From contig NZ_JAGP01000001.1 in the NCBI RefSeq assembly GCF_000526715.1, positions 1,922,001-1,986,000 on the forward strand: 64,000 bases of DNA. The letters are read 5' to 3'. The position numbers and the translations under genes are program-made. This DNA is from Hydrogenovibrio kuenenii DSM 12350. GTDB lineage: Bacteria > Pseudomonadota > Gammaproteobacteria > Thiomicrospirales > Thiomicrospiraceae. Of this stretch, positions 46,592 through 54,649 are shown one piece after another; position 1 is the first letter of the stretch, and each line of letters begins with the position of its first letter. The notes beneath the pieces are model-generated. The model searched no databases, had not been told where the DNA came from, and worked only from the letters and a program-made list of their open reading frames with translations.

Positions 46592-46612
46592 GCCTTTAAC
46601 TCCTAAGTAAAA

Positions 46613-47578
46613 CTAAGCAAACAAAAAATTAAATAAATAACCAACCAATATAAAAGCGACACTCAATACGCCAACAAATGCAGCCAATGCAGGCCAACGA
46701 ATCACTTTTCTTAAAATCAATAATTCAGGTAATGACAAAGCAGCAATACTCATCATCAATGCCAAACTGGTACCAATCGGCACGCCTTTATTCAGCATAG
46801 CTTCAACAATAGGTACCACGCCTGTTGCATTAGAATAAAGAGGCACACCTAGCAATACTGCCGCAGGCACAGACCACCAGTTTGAACTACCGCTCAAATA
46901 AGTTGTTACCCACTCTTGCGGAACATAGCCATGGAATAAAGCACCAAGCCCTACCCCGACAACGATCCACTTCCAAATTCGGTTTACGATTGTTTTTACT
47001 TCTTCACGGGCAAACTGATGACGCTGCGTCCAAGTCATTTTTTCATTCATCGCACCCTTTGCTGAGCCGTGGCTTTTCAATTCCCACACATAAGATTCTA
47101 CCCAGCGCTCAGGCTTAAACCACTCAAGTACAATAGAACCTATATAGGCTACGACTAAACCAGCAGCTACATAAAGCAACGTGACTTTCCAACCCAAAAT
47201 ACTCCAGAGCAATACTACTGCGACTTCATTAATCATTGGGCTGGCAATTAGAAACGCAAAGGTAATCCCCATCGGAATTCTTGCTTCCACAAAACCAACA
47301 AACAAGGGAACTGATGAACAAGAACAAAAAGGTGTCACACTACCCAGCGTAATTGCCAAACTTCTGGCCACCCATTTAGCTCTGCCCTGCACTTTATCTC
47401 GAATCCACTCGGTTGAAACAAATGCTCTAAATAAGCCAATGACATAAATAATCACCACCAGCATGAAAAATATCTTCAAAAGATCCATTACAAAAAAGTG
47501 TAAGGAATCTGCTGCTTGCGTATGCTCAGTCATAGATAAGACTTGATACACGAAAAAATTTGCAATTTGATCAAACAT
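46613..47578 (-). CDS. arsP: ArsP-type permease (DUF318 family)
   Basis: A 321-residue inner-membrane permease of the DUF318/ArsP family with about eight helices. Visible marks are LGSVTPFCSCSSVPLFVGFVEARIPMG and PLYSNATGVVPIVEAMLNKGVP; the FCSCSS cysteines are typical of the family. Characterised ArsP proteins export trivalent organoarsenicals such as MAs(III) and roxarsone(III); others may export different ions, so the substrate is open. First gene of the ars transcript, starting 45 bases after the operator. Confidence 0.83.
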   Translation of the reverse strand: MFDQIANFFVYQVLSMTEHTQAADSLHFFVMDLLKIFFMLVVIIYVIGLFRAFVSTEWIRDKVQGRAKWVARSLAITLGSVTPFCSCSSVPLFVGFVEARIPMGITFAFLIASPMINEVAVVLLWSILGWKVTLLYVAAGLVVAYIGSIVLEWFKPERWVESYVWELKSHGSAKGAMNEKMTWTQRHQFAREEVKTIVNRIWKWIVVGVGLGALFHGYVPQEWVTTYLSGSSNWWSVPAAVLLGVPLYSNATGVVPIVEAMLNKGVPIGTSLALMMSIAALSLPELLILRKVIRWPALAAFVGVLSVAFILVGYLFNFLFA

Positions 47579-47619
47579 ATTTAATCTCTGTTAATATAAG
47601 AAACAATAGTGTTAAATCC

Positions 47620-47648
47620 ATAATATCCGTTTATACGGATATATTCAA
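47620..47648 (-). promoter_or_regulatory. Promoter and candidate ArsR operator of the ars operon
   Basis: On the minus strand TTGAAT (47643-47648) and TATTAT (47620-47625) are spaced 17 bases. The spacer and -10 are covered by a perfect palindrome, ATATCCGT-TTAT-ACGGATAT (47623-47642). The overlap fits repression by ArsR, encoded divergently 57 bases away, with release on arsenite binding. Confidence 0.7.
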
Positions 47649-47698
47649 ATAAATATTTAACATCATCACAAAATTGTCACATTTAAAGCGGAGTCACC

Positions 47699-48049
47699 AT
47701 GACGAGTATTGAAGCCTATAGCCAGTTTTTTAAAGCTTTGAGCGAACCTATGCGCTTACGTATTCTCTACTTATTACTTAACAGAGAAGACCTTTGTGTT
47801 TGTGATTTTGTCACTGTCATGCAAGCTGGACAAAGTCTTATCTCAAGACACTTGGCCTATTTAAAAAACGCCGGTTGGGTTAAATCTCATCGCCAAGGTA
47901 CTTGGATGCATTATCAAATTGAAACCACTAACCTACCGATGACTTATCTGGAAACCCTAAAAGAACAACTTAGCCAGATTGAAACTTGCCAACAAGACCT
48001 TACATCGCTTGAGACTTACGAAACGCAAGAAAGACAATGTAATATCTAA
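47699..48049 (+). CDS. arsR: ArsR/SmtB-family arsenical repressor
   Basis: A 116-residue winged-helix repressor. It has FFKALSEPMRLRILYLLL, the metalloid-binding LCVCDF (Cys pair in helix 3) and GQSLISRHLAYLKNAGWVKSHRQGTW as recognition helix. Binding of arsenite to the cysteines should release it from DNA. Divergent from arsP, with the palindromic operator between. Length is typical. Confidence 0.9.
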   Translation: MTSIEAYSQFFKALSEPMRLRILYLLLNREDLCVCDFVTVMQAGQSLISRHLAYLKNAGWVKSHRQGTWMHYQIETTNLPMTYLETLKEQLSQIETCQQDLTSLETYETQERQCNI

Positions 48050-48163
48050 AAATACCGCGTAAAATGATAATAGTAGAAAGTGGCACAAAACCAAATTAGA
48101 TTAGAAAACACTTATTAATTCCATAAAATCGTTTTATAATACCCTGCTCTGAATTTCAAAGAA

Positions 48164-49519
48164 ATGGACAAGTCTATGCGAACCCGAAATTTTGATGTTG
48201 TTATAGTTGGTGGCGGTATCACAGGTACAGCCCTGAGCTACCTTCTAGCAAAATATACCGACATCAAAAACATCTGCATTTTGGAAAAGTACGGTAATAT
48301 CGCTGCTTTAAATTCTAATGCCACCAGCAACAGCCAAACCTTGCATTGCGGTGACATTGAGACCAACTACACCCTTGAAAAAGCTGTGCAAGTTAAGCAC
48401 ACAGCTAACATGCTGGTACGTTATTCAGAGCAAGTCGACAAAAACGATTTCATCTTTAAGTTTCCAAAAATGATTCTAGCGGTTGGTGACGAAGAGTGTG
48501 AGCGCTTAGAAAAACGTCACGAAGAGTTCAAAGAAGCCTTTCCATACATGGAGCTTTGGGACTTTGATCGTATTGCTGAAGTTGAGCCATCAGTTGCCTA
48601 TAAAGATGGCAAACCTCGCCCTGAAAAAATTCTAGCCAGCGGTTGTACGGATGAATACTCTGCCGTCAACTACGGCAACCTATCACGTTCTTTTATCGAC
48701 AGCGCGCGTAAAGCTGGTAAAGACGTTCAAGTTTATCTGAGCACAGAAGTAGAGCGTATCGTTGAAGTAGAACACGACCACTACGAATGCCAAACAGCGC
48801 AAGGCACTTTTAACGCGCGCTTTGTCGTTGTTTCTGCTGGCGCGCACAGCTTACTGCTTGCAAACCAACTGGGTCACGGCATGGATTTGTCTATTTTGCC
48901 AATGGCAGGTAGCTTCTATTTCACGCCAAAAACCCTAAACGGTAAAGTCTATACCATGCAAAACGACAAATTACCGTTCGCAGCCATTCACGGCGATCCA
49001 GACCTAACCGCACCAGACAAAACTCGCTTGGGGCCAACAGCCTTAATGCTTCCAAAACTGGAGCGCTATACTGGTGGCACCTACCTTGATTTCTGGCGTA
49101 GCTTAAAATTAGATGGCAAGGTTCTAAAAGTTTTCTGGGACTTAATGCGTGACAGCACCATTCGTAACTATGTACTTAAGAACTTCTTGTTTGAAGTGCC
49201 TTGGTTGAACAAACGCCTGTTCGTCAAAGATGCGCAAAAAATCCTACCTGATTTGAAAGCACCAGACATTTGCTATGCTGATGGTTATGGTGGTGTTCGC
49301 CCTCAGGTTATTGATAAAACAACCAGAGAGCTTAAGCTAGGCGAGGCCAGCATTGTTCCTGAAAATGATCACATTATTTTCAATATGACACCATCACCAG
49401 GCGCAACCACTTGTTTGGGTAATGCCTATCGCGATGCAAAAATCATCTGCGAACGTTTAGGCGTTCCAATGAAACGTGAACAATTGATCAACGACTTGCT
49501 AGATGGTGAAGACCTCTAA
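48164..49519 (+). CDS. mqo: Malate:quinone oxidoreductase, Helicobacter/Campylobacter-type
   Basis: A 451-residue FAD enzyme that oxidises malate to oxaloacetate and passes electrons to quinone at the membrane, in place of or beside NAD malate dehydrogenase. The N-terminal dinucleotide motif is VVIVGGGITGTALSYLLAK; other segments closely resemble the Helicobacter pylori enzyme, such as NSQTLHCGDIETNYT, KLPFAAIHGDPD, GPTALMLPKLER and FNMTPSPGATTCL. The start is ATG at 48164 or 48176. Its last 17 bases overlap the COG0523 gene. A TATAAT (48135-48140) upstream may be its -10. Confidence 0.87.
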   Translation: MDKSMRTRNFDVVIVGGGITGTALSYLLAKYTDIKNICILEKYGNIAALNSNATSNSQTLHCGDIETNYTLEKAVQVKHTANMLVRYSEQVDKNDFIFKFPKMILAVGDEECERLEKRHEEFKEAFPYMELWDFDRIAEVEPSVAYKDGKPRPEKILASGCTDEYSAVNYGNLSRSFIDSARKAGKDVQVYLSTEVERIVEVEHDHYECQTAQGTFNARFVVVSAGAHSLLLANQLGHGMDLSILPMAGSFYFTPKTLNGKVYTMQNDKLPFAAIHGDPDLTAPDKTRLGPTALMLPKLERYTGGTYLDFWRSLKLDGKVLKVFWDLMRDSTIRNYVLKNFLFEVPWLNKRLFVKDAQKILPDLKAPDICYADGYGGVRPQVIDKTTRELKLGEASIVPENDHIIFNMTPSPGATTCLGNAYRDAKIICERLGVPMKREQLINDLLDGEDL

Positions 49520-50573
49520 GCAATCTCCCACAAACACCAAGTGTCCGGTAAACCTCATTACCGGACTACTCGGGAGTGGCAAAACCACTTTTATTCAACA
49601 CCTCCTTAAGACAAAACCTCAAAATGAAACCTGGGGATTGTTAATCAATGACTTCGGCGAAATCGGTATTGATGCCGCCACCTTACAAACCTCAGAAACC
49701 AACTCGCAACCAATTGTAGAAGTATCCGGAGGCTGTCTTTGCTGCACCGCATTTCATGGCTACCAGCAAGCACTCTCAACACTATTGTCACAAAACGTTG
49801 ACCGCATTCTCATTGAACCCACTGGCTTGGGACATCCTGCCAAAATCATCGACCTTTTAAAACAACCGCCCTTTAATGAACAACTCTTCATTTCTGGTAT
49901 TATCAGCGTCGCAACAGCACAGCAACTTACACCCGATCGCTGGCAAAAATCCGCCATTATGCGCGATATCGTTACCCTTGCCGACACACTCATTGTCAAC
50001 AAAACCGACTTAGCATCTCAAGCAGAATTAGAGGCTACCAAAGCCCTTTTAGCCAACATCTACCCACCAAAAGAAAAGGTGACATTCTGCTCTCTGAAAA
50101 GCCAGACCAATGCCATCACCCCCAGCCTGGTAGATTTTAAACAAACCAAACAACCTTTTTACCTGCTAGCAGGATTGGAAGAGCACGCGCAACAAACAGC
50201 CGGCACTGCACAGCCATTCTCCTCATCTCTCCCCTTATGTACTCGTTCAGAAATGCGTATCGGCAACACCAGCACTATTGGATGGATATTTGATTCAACA
50301 CTACAATTTCACCGCACGCGATTTCTTGCCTGGTTAGACGCGCTGGTATCAAATAAATCTCATCAATTATTACGCGCAAAAGGGCTGATTAAAACTGGAA
50401 ACGAATGGCAGCAACTCAATTGGGTGGATGATAACGCACAGCTAAGTGACATTGCCTGGCGTCAAGACAGCCGCCTGGAGCTTATTTTCAATGCACCACT
50501 TACACCACAAGATATTACCCGTTTAGAGACCAACTTATCAAAAGCCCTTTTTACTCGACATCAAACATCTTAA
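49503..50573 (+). CDS. COG0523 (CobW-family) G3E GTPase, putative metallochaperone
   Basis: A 356-residue GTPase of the CobW/COG0523 family. It has Walker A GLLGSGKT, the metal-binding GGCLCC motif, EPTGLGHPAK, the guanine motif VNKTD, and a C-terminal CobW_C domain (about 245-352). Such proteins deliver zinc, cobalt or other metals. Being next to folE2, a known zinc-shortage backup enzyme, it may belong to a zinc-limitation response, but no Zur box was found. It overlaps mqo by 17 bases. A copy of the 18-bp repeat forms codons 207-212 (PSLVDF) in the linker between domains. Confidence 0.85.
   Translation: MVKTSKQSPTNTKCPVNLITGLLGSGKTTFIQHLLKTKPQNETWGLLINDFGEIGIDAATLQTSETNSQPIVEVSGGCLCCTAFHGYQQALSTLLSQNVDRILIEPTGLGHPAKIIDLLKQPPFNEQLFISGIISVATAQQLTPDRWQKSAIMRDIVTLADTLIVNKTDLASQAELEATKALLANIYPPKEKVTFCSLKSQTNAITPSLVDFKQTKQPFYLLAGLEEHAQQTAGTAQPFSSSLPLCTRSEMRIGNTSTIGWIFDSTLQFHRTRFLAWLDALVSNKSHQLLRAKGLIKTGNEWQQLNWVDDNAQLSDIAWRQDSRLELIFNAPLTPQDITRLETNLSKALFTRHQTS
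50121..50138 (-). repeat. 18-bp repeat, single copy inside the COG0523 gene
   Basis: CCCAGCCTGGTAGATTTT is an exact member of the A-type form. It is read in frame in the domain linker of the GTPase. Confidence 0.85.
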
Positions 50574-50712
50574 TAACCAACCAATTAGGTCAGGAATTAT
50601 TTTATATTTAATGCTATAATGCACCGCTTACTGTCAGCGCAATTAACCCAAACCCTTATACAATAGGCGTTCTAGGTGCTGACTTACTTACTCAACGTTT
50701 GAAAAAACACGA

Positions 50713-50732
50713 TCCCCTCAATCAAAAAGGGG
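50713..50732 (+). promoter_or_regulatory. Short hairpin in the folE2 leader
   Basis: CCCCT and AGGGG form a 5-bp stem around a nine-base loop, ending 24 bases before the folE2 ATG. It is too short to call as a terminator; a regulatory leader is possible. Confidence 0.25.
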
Positions 50733-50755
50733 CTCATAAAGCCGAAGGAAATTGC

Positions 50756-51709
50756 ATGACGAAGAACATGCCCGACATCGCTTGTCAGCCATATGAAAAT
50801 CCCCAAGGAAAACTAAACTGGGTCGGAATGTCCGGTATCGAACTACCGATTTTGGTCGAAAACGAACAAAGATCCCCTACTCAACTTTCCTCACAAGTCC
50901 AAGCCTACGTCAGTCTTGATGACCCACTTAGCAAAGGCATTCACATGTCTCGCTTGTATGTGATTTTGGACCAAAAAGGAGCCGAAGCGCCTTTATCCGC
51001 ACAACATGTCAAAAGCCTGTTGCAAGCGTTTATTGATTCCCACGAAGGATTGAGTAATCACGCCTTTGTTGAGTTTCGCTTCGACTACTACGAAAGACGT
51101 CGTTCATTGAAGTCTGATAACTCAGGCTGGAAGCACTACCCAACCACTTTGCGCGGTGAATTAAAGGACGGCAACTTCGAATGCGAAGTCAGCATCAGCG
51201 TACCCTATTCGTCAACCTGCCCTTGCTCGGCAGCACTGTCTCGCCAGCTTATCCAAGAAGCTTTTGAACAAAAGTTCTCAGGTGGCTCCGTGGACTACCA
51301 AGAAGTTTTGGCTTGGCTGGGCACACCGGAAGGTATTTGCGCCACACCTCACAGTCAGCGTTCTTATGCACAGGTAAAGGTTAAGATTTCCGAGGAAGCA
51401 CCTTTGTCGATTTCCGGCTTAATCAACCAGATTGAAGATGCAGTACAAACGCCAGTGCAATCAACCGTGAAACGTGAAGATGAGCAGGAATTCGCTCGCT
51501 TGAACGCCAGCAACCTAATGTTCTGTGAAGACGCAGCGCGTCGCCTACAGGCCAAGTTCAGCCAGCAAGCGGAATACATGGATTTCTGGATTCGTGTTAA
51601 CCACTTGGAAAGCCTGCATCCGCATGATGCGGTGGCAATTGTCACCAAGGGTGTTCCGGGCGGTTATGATGATGAACCAAACTTTATGGATCGCCTGTCG
51701 GTTAATTAG
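50756..51709 (+). CDS. folE2: GTP cyclohydrolase IB FolE2
   Basis: FolE2 makes dihydroneopterin triphosphate from GTP, the first step of folate synthesis; unlike FolE it can use metals other than zinc. The 317-residue protein shows KGIHMSRLYV, VEFRFDYYERR and the catalytic STCPCSAALSRQL, plus HPHDAVAI near the end. ATG at 50756 has AAGGAA six bases upstream; the frame is open from 50699. It follows the COG0523 GTPase in the same direction after 182 bases with a TATAAT at 50615-50620, so it may have its own promoter. Confidence 0.92.
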   Translation: MTKNMPDIACQPYENPQGKLNWVGMSGIELPILVENEQRSPTQLSSQVQAYVSLDDPLSKGIHMSRLYVILDQKGAEAPLSAQHVKSLLQAFIDSHEGLSNHAFVEFRFDYYERRRSLKSDNSGWKHYPTTLRGELKDGNFECEVSISVPYSSTCPCSAALSRQLIQEAFEQKFSGGSVDYQEVLAWLGTPEGICATPHSQRSYAQVKVKISEEAPLSISGLINQIEDAVQTPVQSTVKREDEQEFARLNASNLMFCEDAARRLQAKFSQQAEYMDFWIRVNHLESLHPHDAVAIVTKGVPGGYDDEPNFMDRLSVN

Positions 51710-51713
51710 AGTC

Positions 51714-51731
51714 AAAATCTACCAGGCTGGG
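51714..51731 (+). repeat. 18-bp repeat, single copy five bases after the folE2 stop
   Basis: AAAATCTACCAGGCTGGG is an exact member. A decayed partner (CTCAGCCTGACA, about 51738-51749) allows a 7-bp stem, so it may be a worn inverted pair serving as terminator between folE2 and the convergent lrp gene. Confidence 0.8.
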
Positions 51732-51756
51732 GCAATCTCAGCCTGACACACCTCTT

Positions 51757-52227
51757 TCACCCTATCGGCAAAGCCGTTTTATCCACCACTTTTCTCAATA
51801 CAAAACTGGTATGCACACCACTCACCCCTTCGATTTGCGTTAAATGATTCAATAGCAATTCTTGATACTCATCCATATCTTTGACCACCACTTTCAACTG
51901 ATAGTCAGCGGATTGCCCGGTCAATAACAAACACTCCAACACATTGGGCATGGCTTGTATGGCACTTTCAAACCCTTGAAAACGTTCTTTGGTGTGTTTA
52001 TCCATCGAGATATGCACCAGCGCCATTAAATCTAAGCCCAATTTTTTGGCATCCAATAACGCACGATAGCCGACAATCAACCCACTGGTTTCGAGTGCTT
52101 TGAAACGCCTTAAACAAGCAGAAGGTGACAGTCCGATTTTGTCTGCCAACTCCTGATTTGCCAATCGCCCATTTTCTTGCAATGCTAACAATATTGCCTT
52201 ATCAAACTTATCCAATTGCACAGTCAA
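51757..52227 (-). CDS. Lrp/AsnC-family transcriptional regulator
   Basis: A 156-residue regulator with an N-terminal winged helix (about 5-60, DKAILLALQENGRLANQELADKIGLSPSACLRRFKAL) and a C-terminal RAM ligand-binding domain (about 70-150). Family members bind amino acids such as leucine. It is divergent from leuA over 232 bases, so control of leucine synthesis, and autoregulation, is a natural guess. Similarity is to the Lrp-like group in general, so it need not be the global Lrp. Confidence 0.88.
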   Translation of the reverse strand: MTVQLDKFDKAILLALQENGRLANQELADKIGLSPSACLRRFKALETSGLIVGYRALLDAKKLGLDLMALVHISMDKHTKERFQGFESAIQAMPNVLECLLLTGQSADYQLKVVVKDMDEYQELLLNHLTQIEGVSGVHTSFVLRKVVDKTALPIG

Positions 52228-52459
52228 ACCTTCTCGTTAAATTCAATTTAAAACAATAGTATTTAAACCAAAAAACTTTTACAACAATTAAATTTCAATA
52301 ATTCTATAAATTTTAATCTTTTATGCCAAAAATACATTGTTAAACCCTATCTTTGCAATTAAATCCTGCGACTTACTTGATAGAATCTTTCTCAGAGTAT
52401 GGCGCTACACAACTCCTAGTACTCTACAGAACTCTAATTAACTGAATACGGGAAAATAA

Positions 52460-54088
52460 ATGAACACAATGAATTTCCACAAATATCGCCCAACGGCTAC
52501 ACCCGATTTACCCAATCGTCAGTGGCCGAACAAGCGCCTTACCCAGGCGCCGATTTGGGTGAGTGTCGATCTAAGAGATGGCAACCAAGCTTTGGCAAAA
52601 CCCATGACGGTTGAGCAAAAGCTAAAACTTTGGGACAAATTGGTTTCTATCGGCTTCAAAACTATTGAAATCGGTTTCCCGTCTGCCAGTCAATTAGAGT
52701 TCGATTTTACACGTCGCTTGATTGAAGAAAACCGTATTCCTGACGATGTCACGGTACAGGTTTTGGTACAAGCTCGCGAACACCTAATTAAACGAACTTA
52801 CGAAGCACTTGAAGGTGTTAAACAAGCAGTTATCCACGTTTACAACACTACATCACGCGTACAGCGAGACAAGGTCTTTGAAAAAACGCAAGACGAAATC
52901 AAGCAAATGGCCGTACAGGGTGCAACTTGGGTTCAAGATTATGCCAAGCAACATCCAACATCCAACTGGATTTTCCAATACTCGCCAGAGAGCTTTTCGC
53001 AAACTGAAACAGACTATGCCGTAGAAGTCTGCCAAGCCGTAATGGATGTATGGCAGCCAACACCACAAAACAAGTGCATTTTAAACCTTCCGGCAACCGT
53101 GGAAAGCACTTCGCCAAACCGTTTTGCAGATCAGATCGAATACTTCATCACGCATTTGCAAAATCGTGAATCCACCATTATTTCTGTACACACACACAAT
53201 GACAGAGGGTGCGCGGTTGCAGCGGCCGAATTGGCTATTCTAGCGGGAGCAGATCGTGTTGAAGGTACACTTTTGGGTAATGGCGAACGTACAGGCAACA
53301 TGGATATCGTTACCCTAGCGATGAATTTCTACAGTGAAGGCATTAACCCTGAGTTGAATTTCAGCAACCCGGATGATTGGATAGAAGTGGTGGAAGAAGT
53401 CACACAAATCCCAACACACATTCGCCACCCCTGGGTTGGGCAAGCGGTTTACACAGCCTATTCCGGCAGCCATCAGGATGCAATCCGTAAATGCTTAACG
53501 GTACAAAAAGACAGCAATCCTTGGGATGTGGCTTATTTACCCATCGATCCCAAAGACATTCAGCGCGATTATGAAGCGATTATCCGCGTAAACAGTCAGT
53601 CTGGAAAAGCAGGTGCGGCTTTTGTATTAGAGCAAGAATATGGACTTCATTTGCCAAAATGGGTGCAACAAGATTTTGCCCCTACTGCACAAAACTGTGC
53701 CGAATCGACCGACGGTGTCGTTAGCCACAAAATTTTGTACGATGCATTTATTAAGCACTACAAGCTAAGTGAAAGTGCCATTCAGCTTGATCATTACAAA
53801 CTGGATAAGCAAGACGGAAAAGAACATTTGAGTTTGAATGTTAACGGTGAGTCTTGGCAAGGCGTTGGCAACGGCACACTAAGTGCCTTGTGTAATGCTT
53901 GGCAAAACAAAACGAATCAAGAAATTGATGTACTGGATTATGCTGAGCACGCTATGCAACAGGGCAAAGAAGCAAAAGCTATCGCGTATATTTATGTACA
54001 AGTTGGTGATCAAAAGCGTATCGGTATCGCAATGATGGAAGACAGTCTTTCAGCAATGATGCAAGCGCTTATCTCAGCCGTACAATAA
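52460..54088 (+). CDS. leuA: 2-Isopropylmalate synthase LeuA, long (type 2) form
   Basis: LeuA condenses acetyl-CoA with 2-oxoisovalerate, the committed step of leucine synthesis. The 542-residue protein begins with [23 protein letters not shown], typical of the long form, and has [14 protein letters not shown] (catalytic Arg-Asp), [18 protein letters not shown] (metal His), [10 protein letters not shown], and a C-terminal regulatory LeuA_dimer domain (about 415-540) for leucine feedback. ATG at 52460. The divergent Lrp-type regulator may control it. The TAA stop overlaps the first base of an 18-bp repeat. Confidence 0.93.
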   Translation: MNTMNFHKYRPTATPDLPNRQWPNKRLTQAPIWVSVDLRDGNQALAKPMTVEQKLKLWDKLVSIGFKTIEIGFPSASQLEFDFTRRLIEENRIPDDVTVQVLVQAREHLIKRTYEALEGVKQAVIHVYNTTSRVQRDKVFEKTQDEIKQMAVQGATWVQDYAKQHPTSNWIFQYSPESFSQTETDYAVEVCQAVMDVWQPTPQNKCILNLPATVESTSPNRFADQIEYFITHLQNRESTIISVHTHNDRGCAVAAAELAILAGADRVEGTLLGNGERTGNMDIVTLAMNFYSEGINPELNFSNPDDWIEVVEEVTQIPTHIRHPWVGQAVYTAYSGSHQDAIRKCLTVQKDSNPWDVAYLPIDPKDIQRDYEAIIRVNSQSGKAGAAFVLEQEYGLHLPKWVQQDFAPTAQNCAESTDGVVSHKILYDAFIKHYKLSESAIQLDHYKLDKQDGKEHLSLNVNGESWQGVGNGTLSALCNAWQNKTNQEIDVLDYAEHAMQQGKEAKAIAYIYVQVGDQKRIGIAMMEDSLSAMMQALISAVQ

Positions 54089-54105
54089 AAATCTACCAGG
54101 CTGGG
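54088..54105 (+). repeat. 18-bp repeat, single copy at the leuA stop
   Basis: AAAATCTACCAGGCTGGG is exact, beginning at the last base of the leuA stop codon. A worn partner (CCCTAGCTG) follows about 10 bases later. Confidence 0.8.
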
Positions 54106-54142
54106 CCTAACCCCTAGCTGCGCGATATTTTCTTAACGTCCA

Positions 54143-54178
54143 TAAAAAAGGGCATGCACTTAAAAAGTGATGCCCTTA
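54143..54178 (-). terminator. Intrinsic terminator of the amide-utilisation locus
   Basis: On the minus strand AAGGGCATCACTT pairs with AAGTGCATGCCCTT (one bulged C), followed by six T. It lies 45 bases after the fmdB stop and ends the long minus-strand run starting at urtA. Confidence 0.85.
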
Positions 54179-54222
54179 TCGTGAGAACAGGTTCAGTCCG
54201 ACTTCTATTTGGACCTATATCA

Positions 54223-54573
54223 TTAATGACCTAACATCCAAGGACGAGCTGTCTTTTTGGTCTGCATCTGTAAGCCAGGAGACTTGCTTTCTTTTTCTTC
54301 TGATGGCTTAGTACTGGTTGCCGAACAGGTATGCACACTGCTGGAACAACCACAACTCGAACGTCTTACTGCCTGGGGTGAATGCTTTGAGCGTTCATTT
54401 ATTTCCCACTTTTTGCGATCCTCTTCTGACAAGATCGCCAAATAAGGTGCACCAATTTGCATTTCAGACTCAGAACCACACATAGGACAGTAGCAAGGGT
54501 CATTGCGCTCAGACAAATCCCTTAACACTTCAAAATCCCCACATTCTCCACATTGATATTTGTATATTGGCAT
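54223..54573 (-). CDS. fmdB: FmdB-type zinc-ribbon protein
   Basis: A 116-residue protein with the FmdB putative regulatory zinc ribbon (about 1-40: MPIYKYQCGECGDFEV and CYCPMCGSES, two CxxC pairs). The rest is polar, with SSCGCSSSVHTC. In Methylophilus, FmdB accompanies formamidase; its role is thought to be regulatory but is not proved. AAGGG precedes ATG at 54573. Last gene of the amide locus, directly behind fmdA. Confidence 0.85.
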   Translation of the reverse strand: MPIYKYQCGECGDFEVLRDLSERNDPCYCPMCGSESEMQIGAPYLAILSEEDRKKWEINERSKHSPQAVRRSSCGCSSSVHTCSATSTKPSEEKESKSPGLQMQTKKTARPWMLGH

Positions 54574-54649
54574 TCTAAACCCTTCTTGAATTTGAGTGCG
54601 CACACCCTAAAAGGATGTACGCATGCTTTTACACTCTATTTTAGAGTGA

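Noticed and set aside
46176-46610. A 144-codon plus-strand frame opposite the Cys-rich thioredoxin-like gene
   Set aside because: It is the antisense of a real gene with repeated codons, lacks a ribosome site and resembles no family.
50574-50755. Zur box before folE2
   Set aside because: The region around TATAAT at 50615 has no adequate palindrome of the Zur type.
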